From DATJYV01 sp035499415 (GTDB lineage: Bacteria; Bacteroidota; Ignavibacteria; UBA10030): a stretch of DNA of 8,842 nt. Positions within the stretch are counted from its first letter, which is position 1. Each line of letters begins with the position of its first letter. Shown here piece after piece: positions 1-5,907 of the stretch. The translations under genes and the position numbers were made by a program. The notes beneath the pieces were generated by a model that made no database searches, was not told where the DNA came from, and saw only the letters and a program-made list of their open reading frames with translations. Where the stretch lies: positions 1 to 8,842 of the forward strand of contig DATJYV010000164.1 of assembly GCA_035499415.1 (NCBI GenBank). Direction: 5' to 3'.

Positions 1-232
1 CCGCCTCGGCGAGTATCAAAAGCGTTGGCAGAAACGCCTCGGCTGGCGGCACGAAGTGTTCTACAATATCAAGGAAGGGATCTCCTCGTTCAGCGATGAA
101 ACGCTCAACGGCATCGCTGCGAGCGCCCTCAAGCTTCCCGAGGCGAAAAGGACGCTCGGAGGAATCTTCCGTACCGCTCTCTGGAACCAGCCGTCGATGC
201 TGCTGGACGTGGCCAAAGTGTTCGTCTCTTAG
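1..232 (+). CDS. Probable geranylgeranyl reductase-family FAD-dependent oxidoreductase, C-terminal fragment
   Basis: An open frame runs in from the left edge (first full codon at 2) and ends at TAG 230-232, giving the last 76 residues of a protein. The tail is basic and helical: it opens RLGEYQKRWQKRLGWRHEVF, continues with FSDETLNGIA, and closes with LWNQPSMLLDVAKVFVS. A YxxRW-type basic helix, a short SDE/ETL helix and a final helix ending in a LL..AKVF-like motif resemble the C-terminal cap of the geranylgeranyl reductase family. These flavoproteins saturate isoprenoid chains of lipids, quinones or polyprenols. The FAD-binding Rossmann motif would lie outside the window, so the call rests on the tail alone. 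The substrate cannot be inferred. Another FAD-dependent monooxygenase-like protein remains possible. The next gene begins 100 bases downstream on the same strand. Confidence 0.5.
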   Translation, partial: RLGEYQKRWQKRLGWRHEVFYNIKEGISSFSDETLNGIAASALKLPEAKRTLGGIFRTALWNQPSMLLDVAKVFVS

Positions 233-332
233 CGGCCACGGGGTGAAGAAGGAATCCTTGCCCGACCCGATCCCGACGACCCGAGTCCCTCTCGTCACGT
301 TCCATCTTCCAGTCTCTTAGCCTTTCTCGTTC

Positions 333-1931
333 GTGCCCCTTCGTTCGGAATCTGAATCGCCGTATAGCGATCCGAGCCGCTCGTGGCGCGACGGCTGGCG
401 AATAGCCATCGTCGTTCTTGTCGCCGGCTTCGGCGCATCACTCAACCTCTACCACAAGGACGCCTTCGCTCTGCTCTACTACGGCGATTCCGTCTCTCAC
501 TCGGTCGCGGCGCGCAAGCTGTTTGACTGGACGAATCCGGGCCTTCAACAGCTCGGAACGGTCTGGCTTCCGCTCCCTCATTTCATCCTTCTCCCATTTG
601 TCGTATCCAAGTTCCTCTTTGTCTCGGGATTTTCCGGCGCTCTGGTCGGCGTGACTTCGCTCGCATGTGCCTCTGCGCTTCTCTATAATATGCTGCGCAA
701 AAGTTTTCCCGGAGCCGGCAAATTTCTTGCTGCCGCCGGGGTCCTCCTCTTCGCGCTCAATCCGAATGTTATGTACCTGGCACTCACGCCGATGTCCGAA
801 GGTCCGTTTCTCCTGTTCTTTACCTGCGCGGCATACTCGTTCCAGCGCTGGAGATCCCGACCGGACTCTTTCAACTACCTGGCCTGGTGTTCGCTCTTCA
901 CGGCACTCCTCACTCTCACGCGCTACGAGGGCTGGTTTATTCCGCCGTTCCTGTTCGGGCTTGCCGTCATCGATGCGGCCGCAGAACGAACTCCTCTTCG
1001 GAAAAGACTTCTGATGATCGGCGCTTCGGTCTGCTCGGGGCTCGGCCTTCTTCTGTGGATCTTGTACAACGGACTCCGCTACGGGAACTTCTTCGAATTT
1101 GCCGGCGCGAAATATTACTCGGCCGCGGTCCAGATGATGGGACGCGCCGATGTCGCCCCGCTGTACCACCATCCCCTTCGCGTGCTTTCGTTCTATTTGC
1201 TCATGGCAGAAAGAATCTTCGGAAAGCCGCTCCTTGCTGTTGCGCTCCTGGGACTGGTCGCGGTCGCAATGAAGAAGCGTCATGACCGAATGTCCCTCGC
1301 GCTTTTTCTTCTCCTTCCCCCCTTGTTCACGATGACCGCGCTCTTTCTCGGCACGGCCGGAATGTCCGAATGGCTTAATTCGCGGTACCTGATTCTCCTC
1401 GCAGCCGCCCTCTCCTATCTTTGCGTATCGCTTCTTGAAGCGGTTGCGGAAACTCCTTTTCGTTTTGCCCCGATCCTGGCCTTTGCTTTTGCCGCCGGTG
1501 TCATGTGGTTCCCGTTCAGTCGTCCGTTCTTCGCGGACGTGACGACGTTCAACGAAGGGCGGAATGGTTTCAACTACCGGCAAAATCCCTCGGCCGTTCA
1601 AACAGGTCTCGCGCTCAAGAATGCTTACGACGGAGGAGGGATCGTCATCCTGACCGGCTCGGCACAGGAACACCGGATCATGATCACCAGCGGAATCGAC
1701 CTGAAGGAATTTGATGAGCTGATTGCGTCGAGCGAAGGGAAGGTTGCGTACGAACGTCCCTGGCTGACGGGAAAATGGGTGGTGATAGGGAAGGAACCGG
1801 ATTCAGATGCGCGCGATCCCGCGGACCATTGGCTGAAAAAAAAGGGGGAGCTTCTCGAACACTACTCGTTGTTCTATCAGAATCAGTACTACGAGGTCCT
1901 TTGCCTCGCTCCGAATCGAATCGTGAGATGA
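333..1931 (+). CDS. GT-C fold membrane glycosyltransferase (family 39/ArnT-like)
   Basis: This 532-residue polytopic membrane protein probably transfers a sugar from a polyprenyl-phosphate donor on the outer face of the inner membrane. A basic N-terminus of about 21 residues precedes TM1 (about 22-40). The first loop carries GDSVSHSVAARK (D52, H56), resembling the conserved acidic loop of GT-C enzymes, followed by TVWLPLPHF (74-84). Further family-like segments are NPNVMYLALTPMSEGPF (143-159), LTRYEGWFIPPF (195-206) and NSRYLILLAAAL (349-360). Many hydrophobic helices lie up to about 395, then a soluble tail of about 135 residues. The GTG at 333 is the first start after an in-frame stop at 318-320. 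There is no Shine-Dalgarno sequence before it and no alternative start ahead of TM1. Acceptor and sugar are unknown. The membrane glycosyltransferase class is fairly secure; the exact family is less so. Confidence 0.65.
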   Translation: MPLRSESESPYSDPSRSWRDGWRIAIVVLVAGFGASLNLYHKDAFALLYYGDSVSHSVAARKLFDWTNPGLQQLGTVWLPLPHFILLPFVVSKFLFVSGFSGALVGVTSLACASALLYNMLRKSFPGAGKFLAAAGVLLFALNPNVMYLALTPMSEGPFLLFFTCAAYSFQRWRSRPDSFNYLAWCSLFTALLTLTRYEGWFIPPFLFGLAVIDAAAERTPLRKRLLMIGASVCSGLGLLLWILYNGLRYGNFFEFAGAKYYSAAVQMMGRADVAPLYHHPLRVLSFYLLMAERIFGKPLLAVALLGLVAVAMKKRHDRMSLALFLLLPPLFTMTALFLGTAGMSEWLNSRYLILLAAALSYLCVSLLEAVAETPFRFAPILAFAFAAGVMWFPFSRPFFADVTTFNEGRNGFNYRQNPSAVQTGLALKNAYDGGGIVILTGSAQEHRIMITSGIDLKEFDELIASSEGKVAYERPWLTGKWVVIGKEPDSDARDPADHWLKKKGELLEHYSLFYQNQYYEVLCLAPNRIVR

Positions 1932-1973
1932 CGTGCGGCACATTGCCGTCGGTCTAACTCGCGCACGTTTCTT
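1931..1973 (+). terminator. Imperfect terminator-like hairpin after the GT-C gene
   Basis: A perfect 7-base inverted repeat, ACGTGCG (1931-1937) and CGCACGT (1962-1968), starts on the last base of the upstream stop codon. It is followed by the T-rich run TTTCTT (1968-1973). The 24-base loop is long for an intrinsic terminator. A competing smaller hairpin, CGGCA-CAT-TGCCG (1936-1948), uses part of the left arm. The placement between a stop codon and a promoter fits a transcription-unit end, but the structure is weak. Confidence 0.3.
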
Positions 1974-2000
1974 GCAAGTGACTCCCCCTTCTCGTATATT
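1972..2000 (+). promoter_or_regulatory. Promoter for the GT9/DUF3108 unit, sigma70-like
   Basis: TTGCAA (1972-1977) and TATATT (1995-2000) are separated by 17 bases. They match the -35 consensus at 4 of 6 positions and the -10 consensus at 5 of 6. Read with the Bacteroidota-type consensus, CTTG (1971-1974) lies 20 bases before TATATTGA (1995-2002), close to TTTG-N19-21-TAnnTTTG. Transcription would start near 2007-2008, only about 2-3 bases before the GTG at 2010, so the message would be nearly leaderless. No Shine-Dalgarno sequence is present. The element sits in a 78-base intergenic gap. Confidence 0.5.
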
Positions 2001-2009
2001 GACACCCAC

Positions 2010-3092
2010 GTGGAGCGTGCGCAACGCATAGCAGACGCGAGCAGGCCGCATTTCCGCAAAATCCTCATCGTCCGAACCGACCGCATCGGGGATGTCCTCC
2101 TGACGCTGCCGATGGCCACCGCGGTCAGGTCGAACGACCCTTCCGCCGAAATCTCCATGATGGTTCGAAGCTACACCAGGGAAATTGTCGAGGGATGCGC
2201 TGACGTAAAAAATGTCGTCCTTGTGGATGATGCCGGTCGCCTCAAACCCATTTGGTCGACGGTCCGGGAAATCCGGCGAGGGAATTACGACATCGCGTTC
2301 CTTGTCTTTCCACGGCTCCGGCTGGCCATGGTTCTGCTGCTCGCCGGCGTCAAGGTGCGCGTCGGGTCGGGGTACCGCTGGTATTCGTTCCTTTTGAACC
2401 GGCGCGTCTACGAGCATCGCAAATCGGGAAACAAGCACGAAGCCGAGTACAACCTGACTCTCCTGGAAGCCGCGGGTTATGCGGTTCCGCAACAGCCCCG
2501 TCCGAAATTCAGGGTCGACGAGCGCAACGTGAGTTATGTTCATAACCTGCGGCGAGAGCTCCGGATAGGGCCCGGAGACCGGCTTGCGATTCTGCATCCC
2601 GGAAGCGGCGGCTCGGCGCGCGACTGGCCCCCCGGGAGATTCTCCGAGCTCGCGACCCGGCTGAATCAAGCCGGGGTCAGGGTCGCGGTCACCGGGAGCG
2701 CAGAAGAATCCGCCCTCGTGTCTCGCGTTGCTCAAGGGGCCGGAGTCGTGCCGCTGGCCGGAAAATTGACCCTCGGCCAGCTTGCTGCCTTCATCGCTGC
2801 GGCCGATCTCTTTGTTTCCAATTCCACGGGACCGCTTCATATCGCGGCCGCCGTGGGTACCCCTGTGATATGTTTCTATCCCCCGTCACGGCATTTGGGA
2901 GTGGGAAGATGGGGACCGCTGACAGACCGGAAGTTCGAGTTCGTTCCCGACCCCCGTCTTTGCCCACGATGTCGGGGGGGCGAATGTGAAGCGGACGAAT
3001 GCATGGACCAGATCGAAGTCGGAAACGTTGCCGCGGAAGCGCTCAAGCTTCTCGGTATGCAGAATAAGGTCGAGGCCGCACGCAATGGTTAA
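2010..3092 (+). CDS. Glycosyltransferase family 9 (heptosyltransferase-like) protein
   Basis: This 360-residue cytoplasmic GT-B enzyme resembles LPS heptosyltransferases (WaaC/WaaF/RfaF type), which add nucleotide-activated heptose or a similar sugar to a lipid-linked core at the inner membrane. RTDRIGDVLLTLP (22-34) is the family N-terminal signature, with D28 at the proposed catalytic-base position. ILHPGSGGSARDWPPGRF (194-211) is the donor-site HPG loop. LAGKLTLGQLAAFI (249-262) and SNSTGPLHIAAAVGTP (270-285) form the second conserved block. S272 stands where many members have Asp. A C-terminal cysteine set, C318, C321, C326 and C331 followed by M, matches the spaced cysteines of RfaF-type members. 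GTG at 2010 is the only canonical start between the promoter and the signature. Donor and acceptor cannot be read from sequence. The gene overlaps the next by 8 bases. Confidence 0.88.
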   Translation: MERAQRIADASRPHFRKILIVRTDRIGDVLLTLPMATAVRSNDPSAEISMMVRSYTREIVEGCADVKNVVLVDDAGRLKPIWSTVREIRRGNYDIAFLVFPRLRLAMVLLLAGVKVRVGSGYRWYSFLLNRRVYEHRKSGNKHEAEYNLTLLEAAGYAVPQQPRPKFRVDERNVSYVHNLRRELRIGPGDRLAILHPGSGGSARDWPPGRFSELATRLNQAGVRVAVTGSAEESALVSRVAQGAGVVPLAGKLTLGQLAAFIAAADLFVSNSTGPLHIAAAVGTPVICFYPPSRHLGVGRWGPLTDRKFEFVPDPRLCPRCRGGECEADECMDQIEVGNVAAEALKLLGMQNKVEAARNG

Positions 3093-3906
3093 CATTCGAA
3101 TCCCCCGGACGGCATTCCTCCTCGTCCTTTGCTTCGCTCCGCTCTCGGCACAGCAGGGCATTTATCCCGACACGGCGTACATCGCGCCGGATACCTTGCG
3201 CACGATACCGAACGAGGCGTTTGCGGAAGGCGAGCGTCTGGTGTTCGACGTCGGCTACAGTTTTATCGTCGCCGGCGAGGCGGTCTTTTCCATCCCCCGC
3301 ATGGATACGATTTTCGGACGTCAATGCTATGAGATCCTGTTCACGGTGACCACGACCCCCACGTTTTCCTTTTTCTTCAAGGTGGACGACCGGTACGAGA
3401 GCGATCTCGATGCGAAAGGAATTTTCCCGTGGAGATTTTCCCAGCGGGTACGGGAAGGGAAGTACAGCCGCGACTTCACGGCGGACCTGGACCAGATCCA
3501 CGGAATTGCGAAGACGCAGGACGGCATTCACGTGATCCCCCCGTACGTGCACGACGTCGTGTCGGCGTTCTACTACACGCGGACGCTCGACCTCAATTCC
3601 ATGCGGCCGGGACAAAGAACACTTCTTCAAAACTTTTACAAGGACACAACCTATTCCCTTGCGGTGAAGTTTCTCGGATACCAGCGCATCCGCGTCGACG
3701 CAGGGACGTTCGATTGCGTGCTCGTTGAGCCGCTCGTCAAGGAAGGAGGTCTCTTCAAAAGCGAAGGGCGCGTCCTCATGTGGCTGACGAACGACGAGAA
3801 GAAAATTCCGGTGAAAGTGAGCACGCAGGTCATCATCGGTTCGATCGATGCCGAGTTGCGCGAATACTCGGGGCTCAGCAGCCCGATCAAGGCGCGCGTC
3901 AAATGA
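3085..3906 (+). CDS. Secreted DUF3108 domain protein
   Basis: The product is a 273-residue exported protein of unknown function. Residues 1-22 form a signal peptide (basic VNIRIPR, hydrophobic FLLVLCFAPL, cleavage near LSA/QQ). From about residue 46 the sequence looks like DUF3108: EGERLVFDVGYSFIVAGEAV, then a cysteine-containing beta region (C81), KVDDRYESDLDAKGIFPWRF (99-118), HDVVSAFYYTRTLDL (156-170) and a closing segment ending WLTNDEKKIPVKV (233-245). DUF3108 proteins are predicted beta-rich periplasmic or envelope proteins. The ATG at 3085 is chosen because the signal peptide starts there and GAGG (3072-3075) lies 9 bases upstream. The frame is open back to 2986, but that would put 33 unrelated residues before the signal peptide. 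The start lies inside the GT9 gene's end (8-base overlap), so the two are probably co-translated. Confidence 0.82.
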   Translation: MVNIRIPRTAFLLVLCFAPLSAQQGIYPDTAYIAPDTLRTIPNEAFAEGERLVFDVGYSFIVAGEAVFSIPRMDTIFGRQCYEILFTVTTTPTFSFFFKVDDRYESDLDAKGIFPWRFSQRVREGKYSRDFTADLDQIHGIAKTQDGIHVIPPYVHDVVSAFYYTRTLDLNSMRPGQRTLLQNFYKDTTYSLAVKFLGYQRIRVDAGTFDCVLVEPLVKEGGLFKSEGRVLMWLTNDEKKIPVKVSTQVIIGSIDAELREYSGLSSPIKARVK

Positions 3907-3935
3907 GACTGCGGCGAGCCGTGATACGACGCAGA

Positions 3936-3964
3936 GTGCCTGAAGGCCGGCCCGGCGGCCGCAC
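3936..3964 (+). other. GC-rich bulged hairpin before the CPBP gene
   Basis: GGCCG (3945-3949) and CGGCC (3956-3960) pair around a 6-base loop. The outer GTGC (3936-3939) can pair with GCAC (3961-3964), leaving a 5-base bulge on the left. No T-run follows, so this is not an intrinsic terminator. It lies in the 73-base gap between the DUF3108 and CPBP genes and could be chance in GC-rich DNA. No promoter is evident in the gap. Confidence 0.2.
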
Positions 3965-3979
3965 CTCGACGGAAGCGGC

Positions 3980-4942
3980 ATGATGCCCGAACCTCCCCGC
4001 GAACCGTCCGTACCGTCTCCGCAGGATCTCTCCGTCGTCGACCGCTACGGCGTCCATCCCATCCTCTTCGCATTCGGTTGTCTCGCGTTCATATTCGTCA
4101 CCTACCAGTTCGGCGGCGCCCTCATCGCCCTTGTGCTCATCGGTACAACGAACGTCACGCGCGAAAACGTCAACCTCGTGCGATGGCTGACGATGGGGGG
4201 ACAAGTCGCTCTCATTTTCGTCCCCACACTCCTTCTTGGCCGGTTGCTCTCCCGGAACGGGTCGGAGGTGTTTCGTTTGCGCAATCCTTCCGCCCAGGAA
4301 ATCACCCTAGCCGTCATCGGCCTCCTCGCGCTCCAGCGCGTGTTCGATGCGTACTCTTTTTTCCAGGACAAGTTCCCGATCCCGCAATCGCTCCGGCACA
4401 TCCTCGGCCCGGTAAAAGAGATGTTCGATGAACTGCTCAGGACGATCGTCCGTGCGGAATCCGTTCCTGAACTCCTGGTCGTCATCCTCATCGTGGCGAT
4501 CGTCCCCGCCGTCGTCGAGGAAACCATGTTTCGCGGACTCATCCAAAGCGCCTTCAATCGTGCGCTGATGCCCTCCACCGCAGCGGTCGTCACGGGGATC
4601 ATCTTTGCACTCTTCCACCTCAATCCGTTTGAGCTCGTCCCCCTCGTCGGGCTCGGCTGTTATCTGGGATTTCTCCGCTACCGGTCGGAAACCCTCATCC
4701 TTCCCGTCGTCGTACACGGTTTGAATAATCTCCTCGCCATCCTCGCAGTGTACTTTCATATGGACGACTCCGGCCCGTTGCTGGACAATCACGCGGGCTT
4801 GCCCGAGGTGGTCAGCATGATTCTCCAGGCACTGCTGTTTGGCGCGATATTTGTCATCTCGTTCTCGGCGTACTATCGGGCCACGCGATCGGTCGTGCGG
4901 AGTTCTGATTTCCGTGAGACAACGACTCGGAACGAAGAATGA
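3980..4942 (+). CDS. CPBP family intramembrane glutamic endopeptidase
   Basis: The product is a 320-residue multi-pass membrane protein of the CPBP (CAAX protease and bacteriocin-processing, Abi) family, whose members are Rce1-like glutamic proteases. The three family motifs are present in order: EExxxR as VVEETMFRG (E180, E181, R185), the FxxxH motif as FALFHLNP (H213), and VHGLNN (H246, N249/N250). A Pro-rich cytoplasmic N-terminus of about 25 residues is followed by hydrophobic segments at about 27-56, 68-90, 107-120, 165-180, 198-212, 217-232, 238-258 and 276-297. All expected catalytic residues appear intact. The substrate is unknown, and many bacterial members have no assigned one. Two adjacent ATGs (3980 and 3983) are possible; GGAAG at 3971-3975 is better spaced for 3983. 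The stop overlaps the cdsA start as ATGA. Confidence 0.9.
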   Translation: MMPEPPREPSVPSPQDLSVVDRYGVHPILFAFGCLAFIFVTYQFGGALIALVLIGTTNVTRENVNLVRWLTMGGQVALIFVPTLLLGRLLSRNGSEVFRLRNPSAQEITLAVIGLLALQRVFDAYSFFQDKFPIPQSLRHILGPVKEMFDELLRTIVRAESVPELLVVILIVAIVPAVVEETMFRGLIQSAFNRALMPSTAAVVTGIIFALFHLNPFELVPLVGLGCYLGFLRYRSETLILPVVVHGLNNLLAILAVYFHMDDSGPLLDNHAGLPEVVSMILQALLFGAIFVISFSAYYRATRSVVRSSDFRETTTRNEE

Positions 4943-5907
4943 CAACATCACAGATTCAACCGTCCCGGTTTTCCTCTCTGCCCAGGCGGGTAGCCGTCGC
5001 GGTCGTGGCGATTCCGATCATCCTCTGGCTCGCCGTCACGGGCGGATACCTCTTTTTTCTATTTGTTGCCCTTCTGTCTGGCCTTGCCCTGCATGAATTC
5101 TATGCCCTGACCGAAGCGAAGGGTGCGTACCCGCTCAAGACGTTCGGCCTCGTTGCAGGATTTTTCGTGAACATGGCGTTCATCTACGAGCGCCTCCAGG
5201 TCGATACGTTCGCATTCTTCCAGACGCGCGGTTTCCATCTTTCTCTTTTTTCCCAGCCGCAGTTCTTCTCCGTGACGATTATCGTCATCACGCTCACGGT
5301 GATCCTTTCGGAGCTTTTCCGAACGAGGGGCTCGCCGCTCCAAAATGCGGGGGCGACGCTCCTGGGAATCCTCGTCATCCCGGTCGGATTCGGAACGCTT
5401 GTCCTCACGCGGGAACTATTCCCGTACGGATTTCCCGTCGCAAAATTTTTCGCAAACGCCATTCCGGGCGAAGTCGAATTGGGACAGATCGACCGTTGGG
5501 GAGGCGGAACGGTGGTCGCGCTTCTGGCGGCGATCTGGGTGTGCGATACCGCGGCATATTTCGCGGGATTGACCCTGGGAAGACACAAATTATTCGCGCG
5601 CGTGAGCCCCGGCAAGACGTGGGAAGGAACCGTCGCGGGGTTTCTTGGCTCCGTCCTCACGTTCTGGCTGGCCCGGCGCGCAGGACTGTCGTACCTCTCG
5701 ACGACGGAGGCGCTCACGCTCGGAACTCTCGTCGGCGTGTTCGGCCAGCTGGGCGACCTGGTCGAATCCCGGTTCAAGCGGGATGCAGGCGTGAAAGATT
5801 CTTCCGCGATCATTCCGGGACATGGAGGAGTGTACGACCGCTTCGACAGCTTGGTATTTGTAGCCCCGATTGTCTATCTTTATATTGATTTTGTCGTGCT
5901 CTCATGA
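4939..5907 (+). CDS. cdsA: Phosphatidate cytidylyltransferase
   Basis: CdsA converts phosphatidic acid and CTP to CDP-diacylglycerol and pyrophosphate in the inner membrane, the branch point for phosphatidylethanolamine, phosphatidylglycerol and cardiolipin synthesis. The 322-residue protein has the usual hydrophobic N-terminal half (segments near 18-56, 66-82, 109-126, 138-157). The conserved C-terminal catalytic region includes IWVCDTAAYFAG (199-210, D203), SPGKTWEG (223-230) and GQLGDLVESRFKR (269-281). The CDS signature spans 277-303, ending PGHGGVYDRFD with the metal-binding and substrate residues intact. The length is slightly above the roughly 270-290 of many homologues because of a longer extramembrane stretch at about 158-190. 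The ATG at 4939 overlaps the CPBP stop as ATGA, with GGAA (4929-4932) upstream. The stop overlaps the rimO start in the same way. Confidence 0.95.
   Translation: MTTSQIQPSRFSSLPRRVAVAVVAIPIILWLAVTGGYLFFLFVALLSGLALHEFYALTEAKGAYPLKTFGLVAGFFVNMAFIYERLQVDTFAFFQTRGFHLSLFSQPQFFSVTIIVITLTVILSELFRTRGSPLQNAGATLLGILVIPVGFGTLVLTRELFPYGFPVAKFFANAIPGEVELGQIDRWGGGTVVALLAAIWVCDTAAYFAGLTLGRHKLFARVSPGKTWEGTVAGFLGSVLTFWLARRAGLSYLSTTEALTLGTLVGVFGQLGDLVESRFKRDAGVKDSSAIIPGHGGVYDRFDSLVFVAPIVYLYIDFVVLS
5857..5888 (+). promoter_or_regulatory. Possible internal promoter for rimO within the end of cdsA
   Basis: TTTG (5857-5860), 20 bases, then TATATTGA (5881-5888) fits the Bacteroidota-type promoter pattern except for the last bases of the -7 element. 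The octamer and the 20-base spacing are the same as in the element before the GT9 gene at 1971-2002. Transcription would start about 10 bases before the rimO ATG at 5904, which has no Shine-Dalgarno sequence. The stretch is noticeably AT-richer than its surroundings, but it also encodes the end of CdsA, so coincidence is possible. Confidence 0.3.

Noticed and set aside
263..284. Short direct repeat CGACCCGA at 263-270 and 277-284
   Set aside because: Two 8-base copies in a GC-rich spacer are too short and too few to indicate an operator or array.
684..689. TATAAT within the GT-C coding region
   Set aside because: There is no -35-like hexamer at the right distance and no start codon of a separate gene nearby; it simply encodes Tyr-Asn.
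438..1673. Long minus-strand open frame (411 codons) opposite the GT-C gene
   Set aside because: It is rich in Arg, Glu and Lys with no domain-like pattern, and lies wholly antisense to a convincing membrane protein. Such frames arise from codon bias in GC-rich genes.
1803..2840. Minus-strand open frame of 345 codons spanning the GT-C/GT9 intergenic region
   Set aside because: It crosses the promoter region and is antisense to the conserved GT9 motifs; its composition is shadow-like and no family is recognisable.
2986..3084. Upstream extension of the DUF3108 frame inside the GT9 gene
   Set aside because: The 33 extra residues are basic and would bury a clear signal peptide starting at 3085, which also has a well-spaced GAGG.
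3043..3981. Minus-strand open frame of 312 codons opposite the DUF3108 gene
   Set aside because: The opposite strand has a signal peptide and a family match; this frame has low-complexity charged composition.
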